A DNA stretch of 64,000 bases from Pomphorhynchus laevis. Lineage: Eukaryota > Acanthocephala > Palaeacanthocephala > Echinorhynchida > Pomphorhynchidae. Numbering within the stretch: position 1 is the stretch's first letter; every line of letters starts with the position of its first letter. This document shows, piece after piece, positions 21,660 through 31,088 of the stretch. Under the pieces are notes generated by a model that worked only from the letters and a program-made list of their open reading frames with translations, did not search any database and was not told where the DNA came from. The stretch spans positions 1-64,000 of the forward strand of contig WNNJ02002993.1 in the NCBI GenBank assembly GCA_012934845.2, given 5' to 3'. The translations under genes were made by a program, and so were the position numbers.

Positions 21660-23678
21660 TTTCGAGTCGTGAATCGAAGTCCAGTCTATCAAGCAACACC
21701 ATTTAGTATAAATGCCGTATTTCGTAAGAAATCCTGGACTGTTGTCTACTCAGCACATTCGTGCATTACTATTATACATGCCGTATCCATTTAGGATCCA
21801 ACGAGTGCAGCGACAATTCAGCAACAACCTCTGCCTAGTGTTTAAGGATGGTCCGCACAGCAATTCGATCTGGTTAAGAGCGAAAGCCTCAGACAATTAA
21901 GCAAAGTGTCGGAAACGCCTTTATTCACAATGTCACACAGGCAACCGAAACGACCAGTGTGTACCTCATTCTACTAATGAGTGTTGCCGGGTACTCATCA
22001 TTTCGATGCTGAAGTGGTCGTCTAGAAGTGACATGGTGACTGAAAGTCGTGAATTGAAGTCCAGTCTATCAAGCAACACCATTTAGTATAAATGCCGTAT
22101 TTCGTAAGAAATCCTGGACCGTTGTCTACTCAGCACATTTGTGCATTACTATTATACATGCCGTATCCATTTAGTATCCAACGAGTGCAGCGACAATTCA
22201 GCAACAACCTCTGCCTAGTGTTTAAGGATGGTCCGCACATCAATTCGATCTGGTAAAGAGCGTAAGCCTCAGACAATTAAGCAAAGTGTCGGAAACGCCT
22301 ATATTCACAATGTAACACAGGCAACCGAAACGACCAGTGTGTACCTCATTCTACTGATGAGTGTTGCCGGGTACTCATCATTTCGATGCTGAAATGGTCG
22401 TCTAGAAGTGACATGGTGACTGAAAGTCGTGAATCGAAGTCCAGTCTATCAAGCAACACCATTTAGTATAAATGCCGTATTTCGTAAGAAATCCTGGACC
22501 GTTGTCTACACAGCACACTCGTGCATTACTATTATACATGCCGTATCCATTTAGGATCCAACGAGTGCAGCGACAATTCAGCAACAACCTCTGCCTAGTG
22601 TTTAAGAATGGTCCGCACATCAATTCGATCTGGTTTAGAGCAAAAGCCTCAGACAACTAAGCAAAGTGTTGGAAACGCCTTTATTCACAATGTCACACAG
22701 GCAACCGAAACGACCAGTGTGTACCTCATTCTACTGATGAGTGTTGCCGGGTACTCATCATTTCGATGATGAAGTGGTCGTCTAGAAGTGACATGGTGAC
22801 TGAAAGTCGTGAATCGAAGTCCAGTCTATCAAGCAACACCATTTAGTATAAATGCCGTATTTCGTAAGAAATCCTGGACCGTTGTCTACACAGCACACTC
22901 GTGCATTACTATTATACATGCCGTATCCATTTAGGATGCAACGAGTGCAGCGAAAATTCAGCAACAACCTCTGCCTAGTGTTTAAGGATGGTCCACAGAG
23001 CAATTCGATCTGGTTAAGATCGTAAGCCTCAGACAATTAAGCAAAGTGTTGGAAACGCCTTTATTCACAATGTCACACAGGCAACCGAAACGACCAGTGT
23101 GTACCTCATTCTACAGATGAGTGTTACCGGGTACTCATCATTTCGATGCTGAAGTGGTCGTCTAGAAGTGACATGGTGACTGAAAGTCGTGAATCGAAGT
23201 CCAGTCTATCAAGCAACACCATTTAGTATAAATGCCGTATTTCGTAAGAAATCCTGCACCGTTGTCTACTTAGCACATTCGTGCGTTACTATTATACCTG
23301 CCGTATCTATTAATGATCCAACGAGTGCAACGACAATTCAGCAACAACCTCTGCCTAGTGTTTAAGGATGGTCCGCACAGCAATTCGATCTGGTTAAGAG
23401 CGTAAGCCTCAGACAATTAAGCAAAGTGTCGAAAACGCCTTTATTCACAATGTCACACAGGCAACCGAAACGACCAGTGTGTACCTCATTCTACTGATGA
23501 GTGTTGCCGGGTACTCATCATTTCGATGCTGAAGTGGTCGTCTAGAAGTGACATGGTGACTGAAAGTCGTGAATCGAAGTCTAGTCTATCAAGCAACACC
23601 ATTTAGTATAAATGCCGTATTTCGTAAGAAATCCTGGACCGTTGTCTACACAGCACACTCGTGCATTACTATTATATA
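21657..23678. repeat. 380-bp tandem satellite array 1 (about 5.3 copies)
   Basis: The anchor AGTCGTGAATCG recurs at 21665, 22045, 22425, 22805, 23185 and 23565, an exact 380-bp spacing with only a few per cent divergence between units. Each unit contains GGCAAC-CGAAAC, 18 nt, then CTGATGA-GT-GTTGCC (for example 22320-22358), in which GGCAAC pairs with GTTGCC. It also contains TGATGAGT...ACTCATCA. The array starts at (TA)n and ends at ATTATATATATAAA. Short 60-84-codon frames repeat in step on both strands and are not believed to be genes. A diverged array of the same family sits in an ERCC3 intron. Confidence 0.9.
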
Positions 23679-24571
23679 TATAAATCGTCAATAAATCCGT
23701 TGTATGAAACGCGATGATTAGGTTTCCAGTAGAATAAATTAATTGAGAAATTATTATTTCTGATATAAAAATCTTTGTAGTTTCGATAAAAATCTATCTG
23801 GTGTGAGTGATTATTCAAAGGAGCAAACATATATAAATCGTCAATAAATCCGTTGTCATGTTAACGGAGTCATGAATGTAATTCTCAATGTAATTCTCAA
23901 GAATACTAAAACCACCACATTTCAATGAGTGGCTTAATGAGCATAGATAATTTAGTCGATCAAGAAACCCTAGAGGCTAAATGATATTACAGCTGATCTG
24001 ATCTTTAAACGACAATACAGTAGACGAAAAATAATTCAGTTTTAATTAGCCACAGTTGAATAATTCAGTTGAATTGTTTAAACTTATAACTAGACTGAAT
24101 TACATATGAATTAATTATTTAAAACTATCTGTCTTTAGAGTGCTCCTACATCTCTGTCGATTCGACCACACATCGACATATCTTGCCCAACTCTCCTGGC
24201 CCACCATCCATATCCTCATTCAATTGGCGGAGTTGGATGAGGATATGGAAATATGTCGTGTTAGATCTCGGTGCATGTGATAAAAGCGAATATCAAAACC
24301 AACGGCGAAATGCCTCCAATTATCCAAAAGTTATTTGTCACCGAGGAATGCGACAACTGAAGTATGTTGAATCGTAAATTGTCTCTACAACCCGAGAAGC
24401 AAATTATAACTTTATTTAGTCAAGATAATTATGAAGTGTGAATACAACAATATATAAAGTATTTATAAAGATGTGTTCTGATAAATCGCGAGTAATACTT
24501 TTATGTACAAAATTATTTATGGTCTAAGTTGTCTGCAAACCAAAATCCAGTCTTATACAAATGTCTCTATT

Positions 24572-24681
24572 AATGTCAACGTAGAGCTAACTTCTGACTT
24601 TCAATGTCAACGTAGAGCTAACTTCTAACTTTTAATGTCAACGTAGAGCTAACTTCTGACTTTTAATGTCAACGTAGAGCG
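24572..24681. repeat. 31-bp tandem repeat, about 3.5 copies
   Basis: AATGTCAACGTAGAGCTAAC starts at 24572, 24603, 24634 and 24665, a 31-bp period with one or two differences per unit. No coding role seen. Confidence 0.9.
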
Positions 24682-24689
24682 CATAGAAT

Positions 24690-26070
24690 TTGGATCAGTT
24701 GTGATAACTTTCTTTGCTTAGACAATCCGTGTCTTATAATAATAAAATAAAATAATAATTAAATTATTAATCAAATAATTCAATTAATAATAAATTATTT
24801 ATGTAAATTTATTGCTTAAATTATTAATAAAAATAATTAAGTGATTTTACAATAAAACATTGCGTGATATCTTTATTTGACACCTTAATTTTCATAAACG
24901 TCACATATATATTTGATTAAACTACTTTAAATTTGATTAAAATTTAGTCAAATTCATTCTGCTTTATATTTGATTTGTATTTGATTAATACTTTTGATTA
25001 AACTATTTAATTTTTTATTTTTTACTTAAGCTGCATTTAAATAATGGTTTAATTAATCTTAATTGTTTAATTGTGAAGCAAATTTTAAAATACATTTTTC
25101 ATAATACGATTAATTCAACTACAAATCGATATATTCATGTTATAATACATGCGATCTAAATTATCTACATCCTATTTAGCCACATCCTAATGTGGCTAAA
25201 TTAGCCATATTTTGTTTGCTCATCTCCTAAATTTTTGATTTTGATTATTAATCTCTTTAATTATTTTCGTTACTCATAAAAGTAATGAGTTTTATCTGGA
25301 TTATTTGCTTCACTTGATCACAAATAACATGTTGCTTGGTCTGCTTCTCTCTTTAATCGCTTTTGAACTTCGTATATCTGCAATTAAAAATATCCTATTT
25401 TGAATAGAACAATGTTGACGTGATAAGTTAAAATTATTATGAATTTAATAGTATTTTTGTAGCAAACTTCATATGATATAAAAATGTAACTTATTCCAAA
25501 TTCAAATGGCAAACTGATAAAGAAGAATATTATATTTAATATTCTCTGTTTAGATTATCCGGAGTTATAAGGACTTGGATGCCTTTTGTTCTTATCATCT
25601 CAATAATTGCTATTGCATCTATAATATTCAAATGAACGAAACCGTCTTCATTCGATTAACTAACTTTCAAAATACGCTAATTTCAAATTGTCAAACTGTT
25701 AGCTTATAAAATTTTTATATTTCTATCAAAACTATTGTCGAAAACCATCTAAATTTTGTTTGTTTCAATTTGTAAACCACTTTTAAATCCTCAGTATCAA
25801 AATCAGTGGTTGTTTTTCTCTTACTTTAAACTTAATTTTAAATTGTTATTCAAGTTAATTACCAATAATTAAGTAAAAATAAATCCCTATCAAGTAATTT
25901 TAATTATTAAGTAAAAATAATTCATTTAATTATTCATTTATTGTGAATATTGTGATAGCGTTCAATTATGGAGTCATGACTTGGTTCCAGTTCTGAAGAT
26001 TTTAATCGATTTACCATGAAATATAAAGCGGAAGGCGTAATATTTAGTTGAAATCTTACATTAAAAGTGC
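24690..26070. other. AT-rich intergenic DNA, nothing recognised
   Basis: Mostly A/T runs and short direct repeats such as TTGATTAAA near 24915-25010. No open frame with a motif, no RNA gene, and no transposon signature was seen. Confidence 0.4.
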
Positions 26071-26077
26071 TATATAA

Positions 26078-26420
26078 TTTCTAGCTCCGCCAGATTGTTA
26101 GCCAAGTCGGTAAGGATCTATTGATTTAAATCTAAAAGTAGAAAAAGTGTTTAACAAATTAATGACGGTAAAAACCCTTTTGACGAGTCCTGGTGTACAA
26201 TTGTACATCTTTAGCGGACGAAATAATATCAATATGTTAGGCTAAAATCTGGGAAGTTGTGTGTTGAAGTGTATGGAGTTAGAAGTAATGAAGCAATGAT
26301 ACCGTAGCTGGTTTCTGCAGCGAAATTACATTGTGTGATTCATAAATTTGATAAAATAAATAAAAGAATCCATTCAAGGATTACCAGCACCGATTCTATT
26401 ATCTCCTGATCACATCTTTC
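26078..26420 (+). mobile_element. tRNA-headed SINE-like unit with hammerhead, copy 1
   Basis: After AATTTCTAGCT, a tRNA-like head shows an A box (TAGCCAAGTCGG, 26099-26110) and a decayed B box (GATTTAAATCTA, 26123). A hammerhead-like domain follows at 26174-26243. The tail from about 26270 to 26420 (GATACCGTAGCTGGTTTCTG...) is shared with an inverted relic at 49240-49410. A pol III-transcribed ribozyme SINE is known in schistosomes (Sm-alpha); this unit has the same plan but unrelated sequence as far as can be judged by eye. Confidence 0.6.
26174..26243 (+). ncRNA. Type I hammerhead fold in SINE copy 1
   Basis: TTGACGA (26180-26186; one change from CUGACGA) is followed by stem II GTCC/GGAC (26187-26190 with 26216-26219), whose tip is the palindrome TGTACAATTGTACA. 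GAAA follows at 26220-26223. ATGTT (26234-26238) stands where copy 2 has ATGTC. Stem I pairs ACCCT (26174-26178) with AGGCT (26239-26243) at 4 of 5 positions. The changed cleavage triplet and first core base suggest this copy is inactive. Confidence 0.55.
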
Positions 26421-26507
26421 TTTAAATATAAAGAAAGAATGCTTGAAATGCATTTAGAAAAATGTGGTTTCATAAATTCATTACATTGAATGTTTCATAT
26501 GCTGAAA

Positions 26508-26735
26508 AATTTCTAGCTGTTCTGGATGGTTAGCCTAGTCGGTAAGACGTAGAGACACACCGATCGAAAAATGGCTAGGTTTGAATCTAAACGGCAAATA
26601 GTGTTCAAAAGGAAGTTTCAGCGGTACACAGCCTTCTGATGAGTTCGGGTGTAATTACACGTCAGTAGCGGTCCAAACAAAACTAATATGTCAGGCTAAA
26701 ATCTGGCCTGATGTTTCGCGTCTGAGGACATTAAA
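26508..26735 (+). mobile_element. tRNA-headed SINE-like unit with hammerhead, copy 2
   Basis: It begins AATTTCTAGCT like copy 1. The A box TAGCCTAGTCGG is at 26531-26542 and the B box GGTTTGAATCT at about 26578-26588, with spacing typical of a tRNA-type pol III promoter. The ribozyme domain follows at 26630-26697. The element is clearest here because both promoter boxes are well kept. It lies 430 bp downstream of copy 1 in the same orientation. Confidence 0.65.
26630..26697 (+). ncRNA. Type I hammerhead fold in SINE copy 2
   Basis: Stem I AGCCT (26630-26634) pairs perfectly with AGGCT (26693-26697). CTGATGA is at 26636-26642. Stem II GTTC/GGTC (26643-26646 with 26670-26673) has a GTGTAATTACAC palindrome inside. 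CAAA at 26674-26677 replaces GAAA. Stem III ACA/TGT leads to the cleavage triplet GTC at 26690-26692. The changed G of GAAA probably kills this copy, but copies 1 and 2 together imply a complete ancestral ribozyme. Confidence 0.6.
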
Positions 26736-26789
26736 CGCGTTGCTAAAGTCGATCTTTACATTAAGTAATGGATCGTTCATGTATTGGCC

Positions 26790-28720
26790 TGGATTCTGTG
26801 GAGGCTGTTGTCATTCATTTGATCGTGCATAGGGAGCTAAATGCTTTACAAATACCGTGCTTTCCCTACCGTCATTGTAGCGAATTGTTGCAAATGTCGG
26901 ATTCGATTCTAGAAAATAAACAACTTCGGTATCAATTTGATATTTGTTTGATAATGCGTTTTTACGTAACAGAACACGATCTGGATTAGTAAGCCAAGTT
27001 AGTATGCTAGTATCAGTAATTGAAGCTCTCTTGAACCTAAACATACGCTCATGTGAAATGCAATTTGTTTCTGTACACAGTAAAGAGCGAATAGAGCGCA
27101 GAACATTCGGTAAAGATGATTTTCATCTTACAATAGGTTGCTGTCGGGACATCATATTGAGTACGATGCACTTCCAAATTATACTGTTATAGCGTTCGAC
27201 CAGCGAATTCCCTGTTTGGGTTATGTGGCGTTGAATGACTCGTCGAGATTCCTAAATTATGAAGATATGTACTCAACTGTTCATGCATGAAGCGTCGACC
27301 GCGATCAGAATGAATAAACGAAGGAGTGCCAAACATAAATACTTTATCAAGACATCTTATCACCGTGTCAGTTGTCATGTCAGCACATTGATAAGCCATT
27401 TGAAAACGAGAATATTCATCTGTAGCAACAGAAAGAAAAGATTTCGCGAATTTTGGAAGAGATCCTTTGAAGTCAACTGAAATACGCTCAAGTGGCTGAC
27501 TGGCTTTTACTAATTTCCTATCGATTTGTTTGTCAAAACAAATTGATATCTTTGATTATCGATATCTAATGTCAAAATTAAAAGAGACTAGTTCAATCCG
27601 CTATTTGACCATTTTATCGTTTTTATACGGTGTGCTTTGTCAAAAATATAAGCGACATGTTTCTGATAGGTGATCAATCGGAACCGGCGTCCAGGCAGAT
27701 AATGTCTCCACACTTTGATTGTTTCCGTAATGGCTAACACCTTTTTTCTACCGCAGAATAATTGACACTCGCGCCGCAAAGAGTTTGGGAATAAAAAGAA
27801 ACGGATAACTATTCTGCGACAACACCGCCCCGATTGCATGATCGGAAGCGTCCGTTTCGACAGCTAGCGGATCCCCTTCATTGATGTATATTATAACTGA
27901 TTTAGCTATTTCATTTTTAAGACATTGAAATGCGTTCTCGACTTTTTCATTTGGGGGAAATTCCTCGATCTCTAGAAGAAGATGAAGTTTCTTTAAAAAA
28001 TTGATGACCCATTTCCAATAATAAACTAACATCTCGAAAATTCACTTTAAATCATTTATGTTTGTCAGTGACTCCATATCAATAATTTCCGAATACACTC
28101 CGGATCAGGCCTCAATTAAATTTGGATTAAATAGCCTAACCATGTAATGTGATTTGATTGTTTAGAGTTCATCCATAATCGTTCACCATTATGAACGATT
28201 ATGAATGGGTCTCAAGATCACGTCCGAGGATAGGTTTTGCAATGATTAAAAGACGTACATTCTGGTAAAGAACTTCGTCGTGGTAAATATCTGCGACACA
28301 TCACTCATCAGTCGAAGTCTTAATATTTGACAATTTCATGTTAATTTGGCTTTTTAATGGGATTCGAAGAATGTTTTAGTTTCTAGCGAGTTTATCATCC
28401 ATGAAATTTTCGGAATTGCTGGTGTTGATCAATGCTGTACAATGAGGTTGTTCAATTTTATAATTGTAAAGCTTCCATCAAGTTCTTATGGAGTATCGTG
28501 CATGGAATATTTTGCGTACATGATATCTTTGTTCAGAAAATGGACGGGTACTGGATCTGGTTAATATTTGATTGCGAGGGTGGAGATACTACAAAACTGC
28601 TAGCAAGAGCTTCCACAATAGCCTCCTTGTCAACTACATCACCGGATTCCAAACGAACACAAATAATCGTGTTAGATAGTGTACGACGATGTCTAACATA
28701 TGCTTAAAAGCGTTTGGGAG
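26790..28720 (-). mobile_element. Gypsy-type LTR retrotransposon fossil (pol)
   Basis: The minus strand shows pol parts of a Gypsy-like element: a retropepsin-like block near 28200-28430, an RNase H block at 27750-28030 (AVETDASDHAIGAVLSQ), an integrase core at 27190-27400 (GTPSFIHSDRGRRFMHEQL) and a post-integrase region at 26811-27044. The reverse transcriptase is largely absent and no LTRs were recognised. It is broken in several places and looks old. It may be the same family as the 4.6-5.8 kb fossil, but the two do not overlap in content enough to tell. Confidence 0.75.
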
Positions 28721-28986
28721 TCCTGTTAATGTCAGAAGCAGTATCCTCTACAAATACTTTTCTTTTTGAGCGTTTTAGTTGGTTGCAGAGATTGCCAGTA
28801 TAATCTCGAAATTGATGTTTACAAAATATAAAATTTATATCAATATTGATATAAAATTTATATCAATTTCGAAATTGATATTTATTCCCAATTAAATATT
28901 GTGAAATCAATATTTAAATACATTATTGGCTTCTTGGTAAGTTAAACATTGTTTAGTTATTAATATATCGAAATTTTTTTAAATAA

Positions 28987-29236
28987 TTGATACTGATCCA
29001 TTATTGATAAAAAATTATTGGAGCTGGATCAAAGAAAGGAGAAAAATTTTATTTGATATTTCACTAACCTCCGTTAGCATTTATTCAGAAAATTACAGTT
29101 TTTTAAAATGTACAGGCCAAATATTAATGCCAAATAAATGCAAATGAAGATTAATTTTCTGAAGATGCTAACAGAAGTTAGCGAAATATCAAATAAAAGT
29201 TTCCTGCTTTCTTTGAGCCAGCTCCAATAATTCTTT
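28987..29236. mobile_element. Palindromic hammerhead element, copy 2
   Basis: About 250 bp with inverted arms TTGATACTGATCCATTATTG...GGAGCTGGATCAAAG and its complement. The right arm carries the best-kept core of the family (29159-29190); the left arm carries a diverged opposite core (29055-29094: CTGAATAAATGCTAAC on the minus strand). The 60-bp spacer between arms is unrelated to the other copies. It has no coding capacity. Confidence 0.65.
29159..29190 (+). ncRNA. Hammerhead core with perfect stem II
   Basis: CTGAAGA (fits CUGANGA), T, stem II GCTAAC-AGAA-GTTAGC with six perfect pairs, then GAAA and TATC. All conserved bases of both core boxes are present. Stem III would be minimal, as reported for Penelope-type hammerheads, which may work as dimers. 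Confidence 0.6.
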
Positions 29237-29472
29237 ATATCGAAATGTGATCATATGCATATAGACAACAAATTTAGCTCATATAGACAAGAGAAAAAAC
29301 ATTCTAAAAATCAAATCAGCTAATTGAGTCTACGTATCTAATATAATTATAAAATAAAATATAATAATGCTAAATCGAAATTTAATAATTAAATAATAAA
29401 ATTAATTGTTTTTAGATTTTTTATTAGTTAAATCAAGTTAAAATAAAAAACTAAAATTTAAAAAGTCAATTT

Positions 29473-30890
29473 TATGAATTGACTAATAAATAACAGACGT
29501 TGTATCAGAATAAGAATTAGAGGTCATCAGGAGGAACTGCTATGCTATGAGGTTTCGGCACCTAACTCCTCTACCCAACATAGCAGCATGGCCAAATACA
29601 TGCTAATGATGTATTTCCTCTGATAAAATTATCTAGTATCTTATTCTAATGCAAAGTATATTATTTATTATCCATCCATAAAAATTTGCCACTTAAGAGT
29701 TTAAATTTATTCTTTATATTATTGTGTAGATTTATATATTTTACTATTTTCTGCTTGATGTTATTTTTATAGTAACCTAGTTTAAAATATGTATCTATTA
29801 AATTATTTAAATGATTTGAAGAAAGCCAATATCATTACATATTGTTGCAATTCTTAAAATTTCATTATTTAATGTATTATATTTTATATTATATGGTATG
29901 CATGAATGCTCATGCAAAAATATGTTTCTTGTAAATTTAAATATGTCATCTTTACGATATAAATTAATAGTAGTTTTAGTTAATGTTAATTTAATGTTCA
30001 TATCTAGATATACACCTTCTTTATCATTAATATTGGTTTGTTAAGAATAAGGCTTTCTGGATAAATGTGCTCACTAATTGAATAAAAATTATTAGAATTA
30101 AATACACAAATATCATCAATGTATCGAAACATATATTTCATATATTTATATTGTTTAGATTTAGTTTTTACACAATTATGAACAAATTCATATTCTATAA
30201 AGCTTAAAAACAAGTCAGCTATAATTGGGCTACTATTGCCATCCATTGGAACACCTTTTACTTGTCTAAATATAGATGTCCCTACTTTTAAATAAATTTG
30301 ATTTATCAAAATATTTAATGATTCTATTAATTCAATTTTATCCGTATATTTATTTTTACTTAATGGTTTAATTTTTGTTAGATAAGCGTTATAGTTATTA
30401 TAACATATATATGTATATCTTTTTCCGAATATAAGATTAATTAATTTTGCTAACGCTTCTTTAATATCTACTAAATCTAGATTTGTATAAAGCGTACTAA
30501 AATTGTACGTATTTATATTCTGAAAATTTAATCCTTTTGTGAGTTCTAAAAATTCTTTTGTAAAATTAATACTGAAATAGTGTTTTATACCAGTATTAAT
30601 TTAGATTACCTTGCAATATTTTTGAAGTGTGCTTTAATTACCTTAAGTATTTTATTCATATAGACAAAGTGGTTTTAATGTTCATTTAAACGCACTACAT
30701 ATGAACCTAGGTTTTATTGAATTTTTATGTAATTTTGGATTCCAATATAATATAGGTATAGTTTTATTATCTAATTCAACCTTTATACCCTTTTTATCCA
30801 TTATAGAACAGTGACTTGAAATAATTGTTTTTAATTTTAAATCTTTACATTCATGTCTTGTGTTTATATTTAAATCATTGTAATTACCTT
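29473..30890 (-). mobile_element. Penelope-like element copy A
   Basis: Minus strand. The reverse transcriptase region contains [20 protein letters not shown] and [10 protein letters not shown] (the YIDD catalytic box), followed by MNIKLTLTKTTINLY and [13 protein letters not shown]; the upstream part includes [12 protein letters not shown] sequence near 30730. The 3' tail (29473-29640) has a conserved hairpin and ends ...TTATTAGTCAATTCAT on the element strand. Related to copies at 43.3, 60.0 and 61.9 kb. Broken by several changes. The NPKLHKNP motif, rather than YGLPKIHK, suggests the Naiad/Chlamys-like branch, but no N-terminal GIY-YIG is seen. Confidence 0.8.
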
Positions 30891-31088
30891 ATTTTTCTCG
30901 ATGAAAGTGGTATTTTATTAACCTTTTTCATCAGGATAAATCATACAAATTTCTCGTTTTATTTTCGCTTGCAATTTTACTCTGGCCTATTGACTGCAGT
31001 GTGAATTGTTTTAAAATAAATCGTTTTAGATAAATATCGTATGCAGATTTAATTTTCATAATAGTGTTTTACGCTATAATATCGCAGA

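Larger units (their letters stand above)
20688..24247. repeat. 679-bp duplicated block, second copy split by a satellite array
   Basis: Unit 1 is 20688-21366. Unit 2 begins at 21367 with the same sequence (TATAATTTAATTATTTAACA), runs to the TA repeat at 21617, is interrupted by the 380-bp satellite, and resumes after 23680 to about 24247. A third partial copy of the 150-bp stretch GATATAAAAATCTTT...GGAGCAAACATATATA lies at 23760-23836. The block ends in a hairpin (24209-24223 with 24233-24247; unit 1 has the same at its end). No gene was recognised in it; the 64-codon frame at 24183 has no known motif. Confidence 0.7.

Noticed and set aside
21712-23036. Repeated 62-84 codon frames on both strands within the 380-bp units
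   Set aside because: They recur in step with the satellite on both strands, are interrupted in sister units by ordinary repeat variation, and show no known motif; they are by-products of the repeat.
21657-23678. CRISPR-like array
   Set aside because: Units are 380 bp, contiguous and without unique spacers; the genome is clearly eukaryotic.
30890-30960. Hammerhead at the 5' side of Penelope-like copy A (minus CTGATGA)
   Set aside because: CTGATGA is followed by a GGT...ACC stem, but GAAA is displaced, so the core is not complete.
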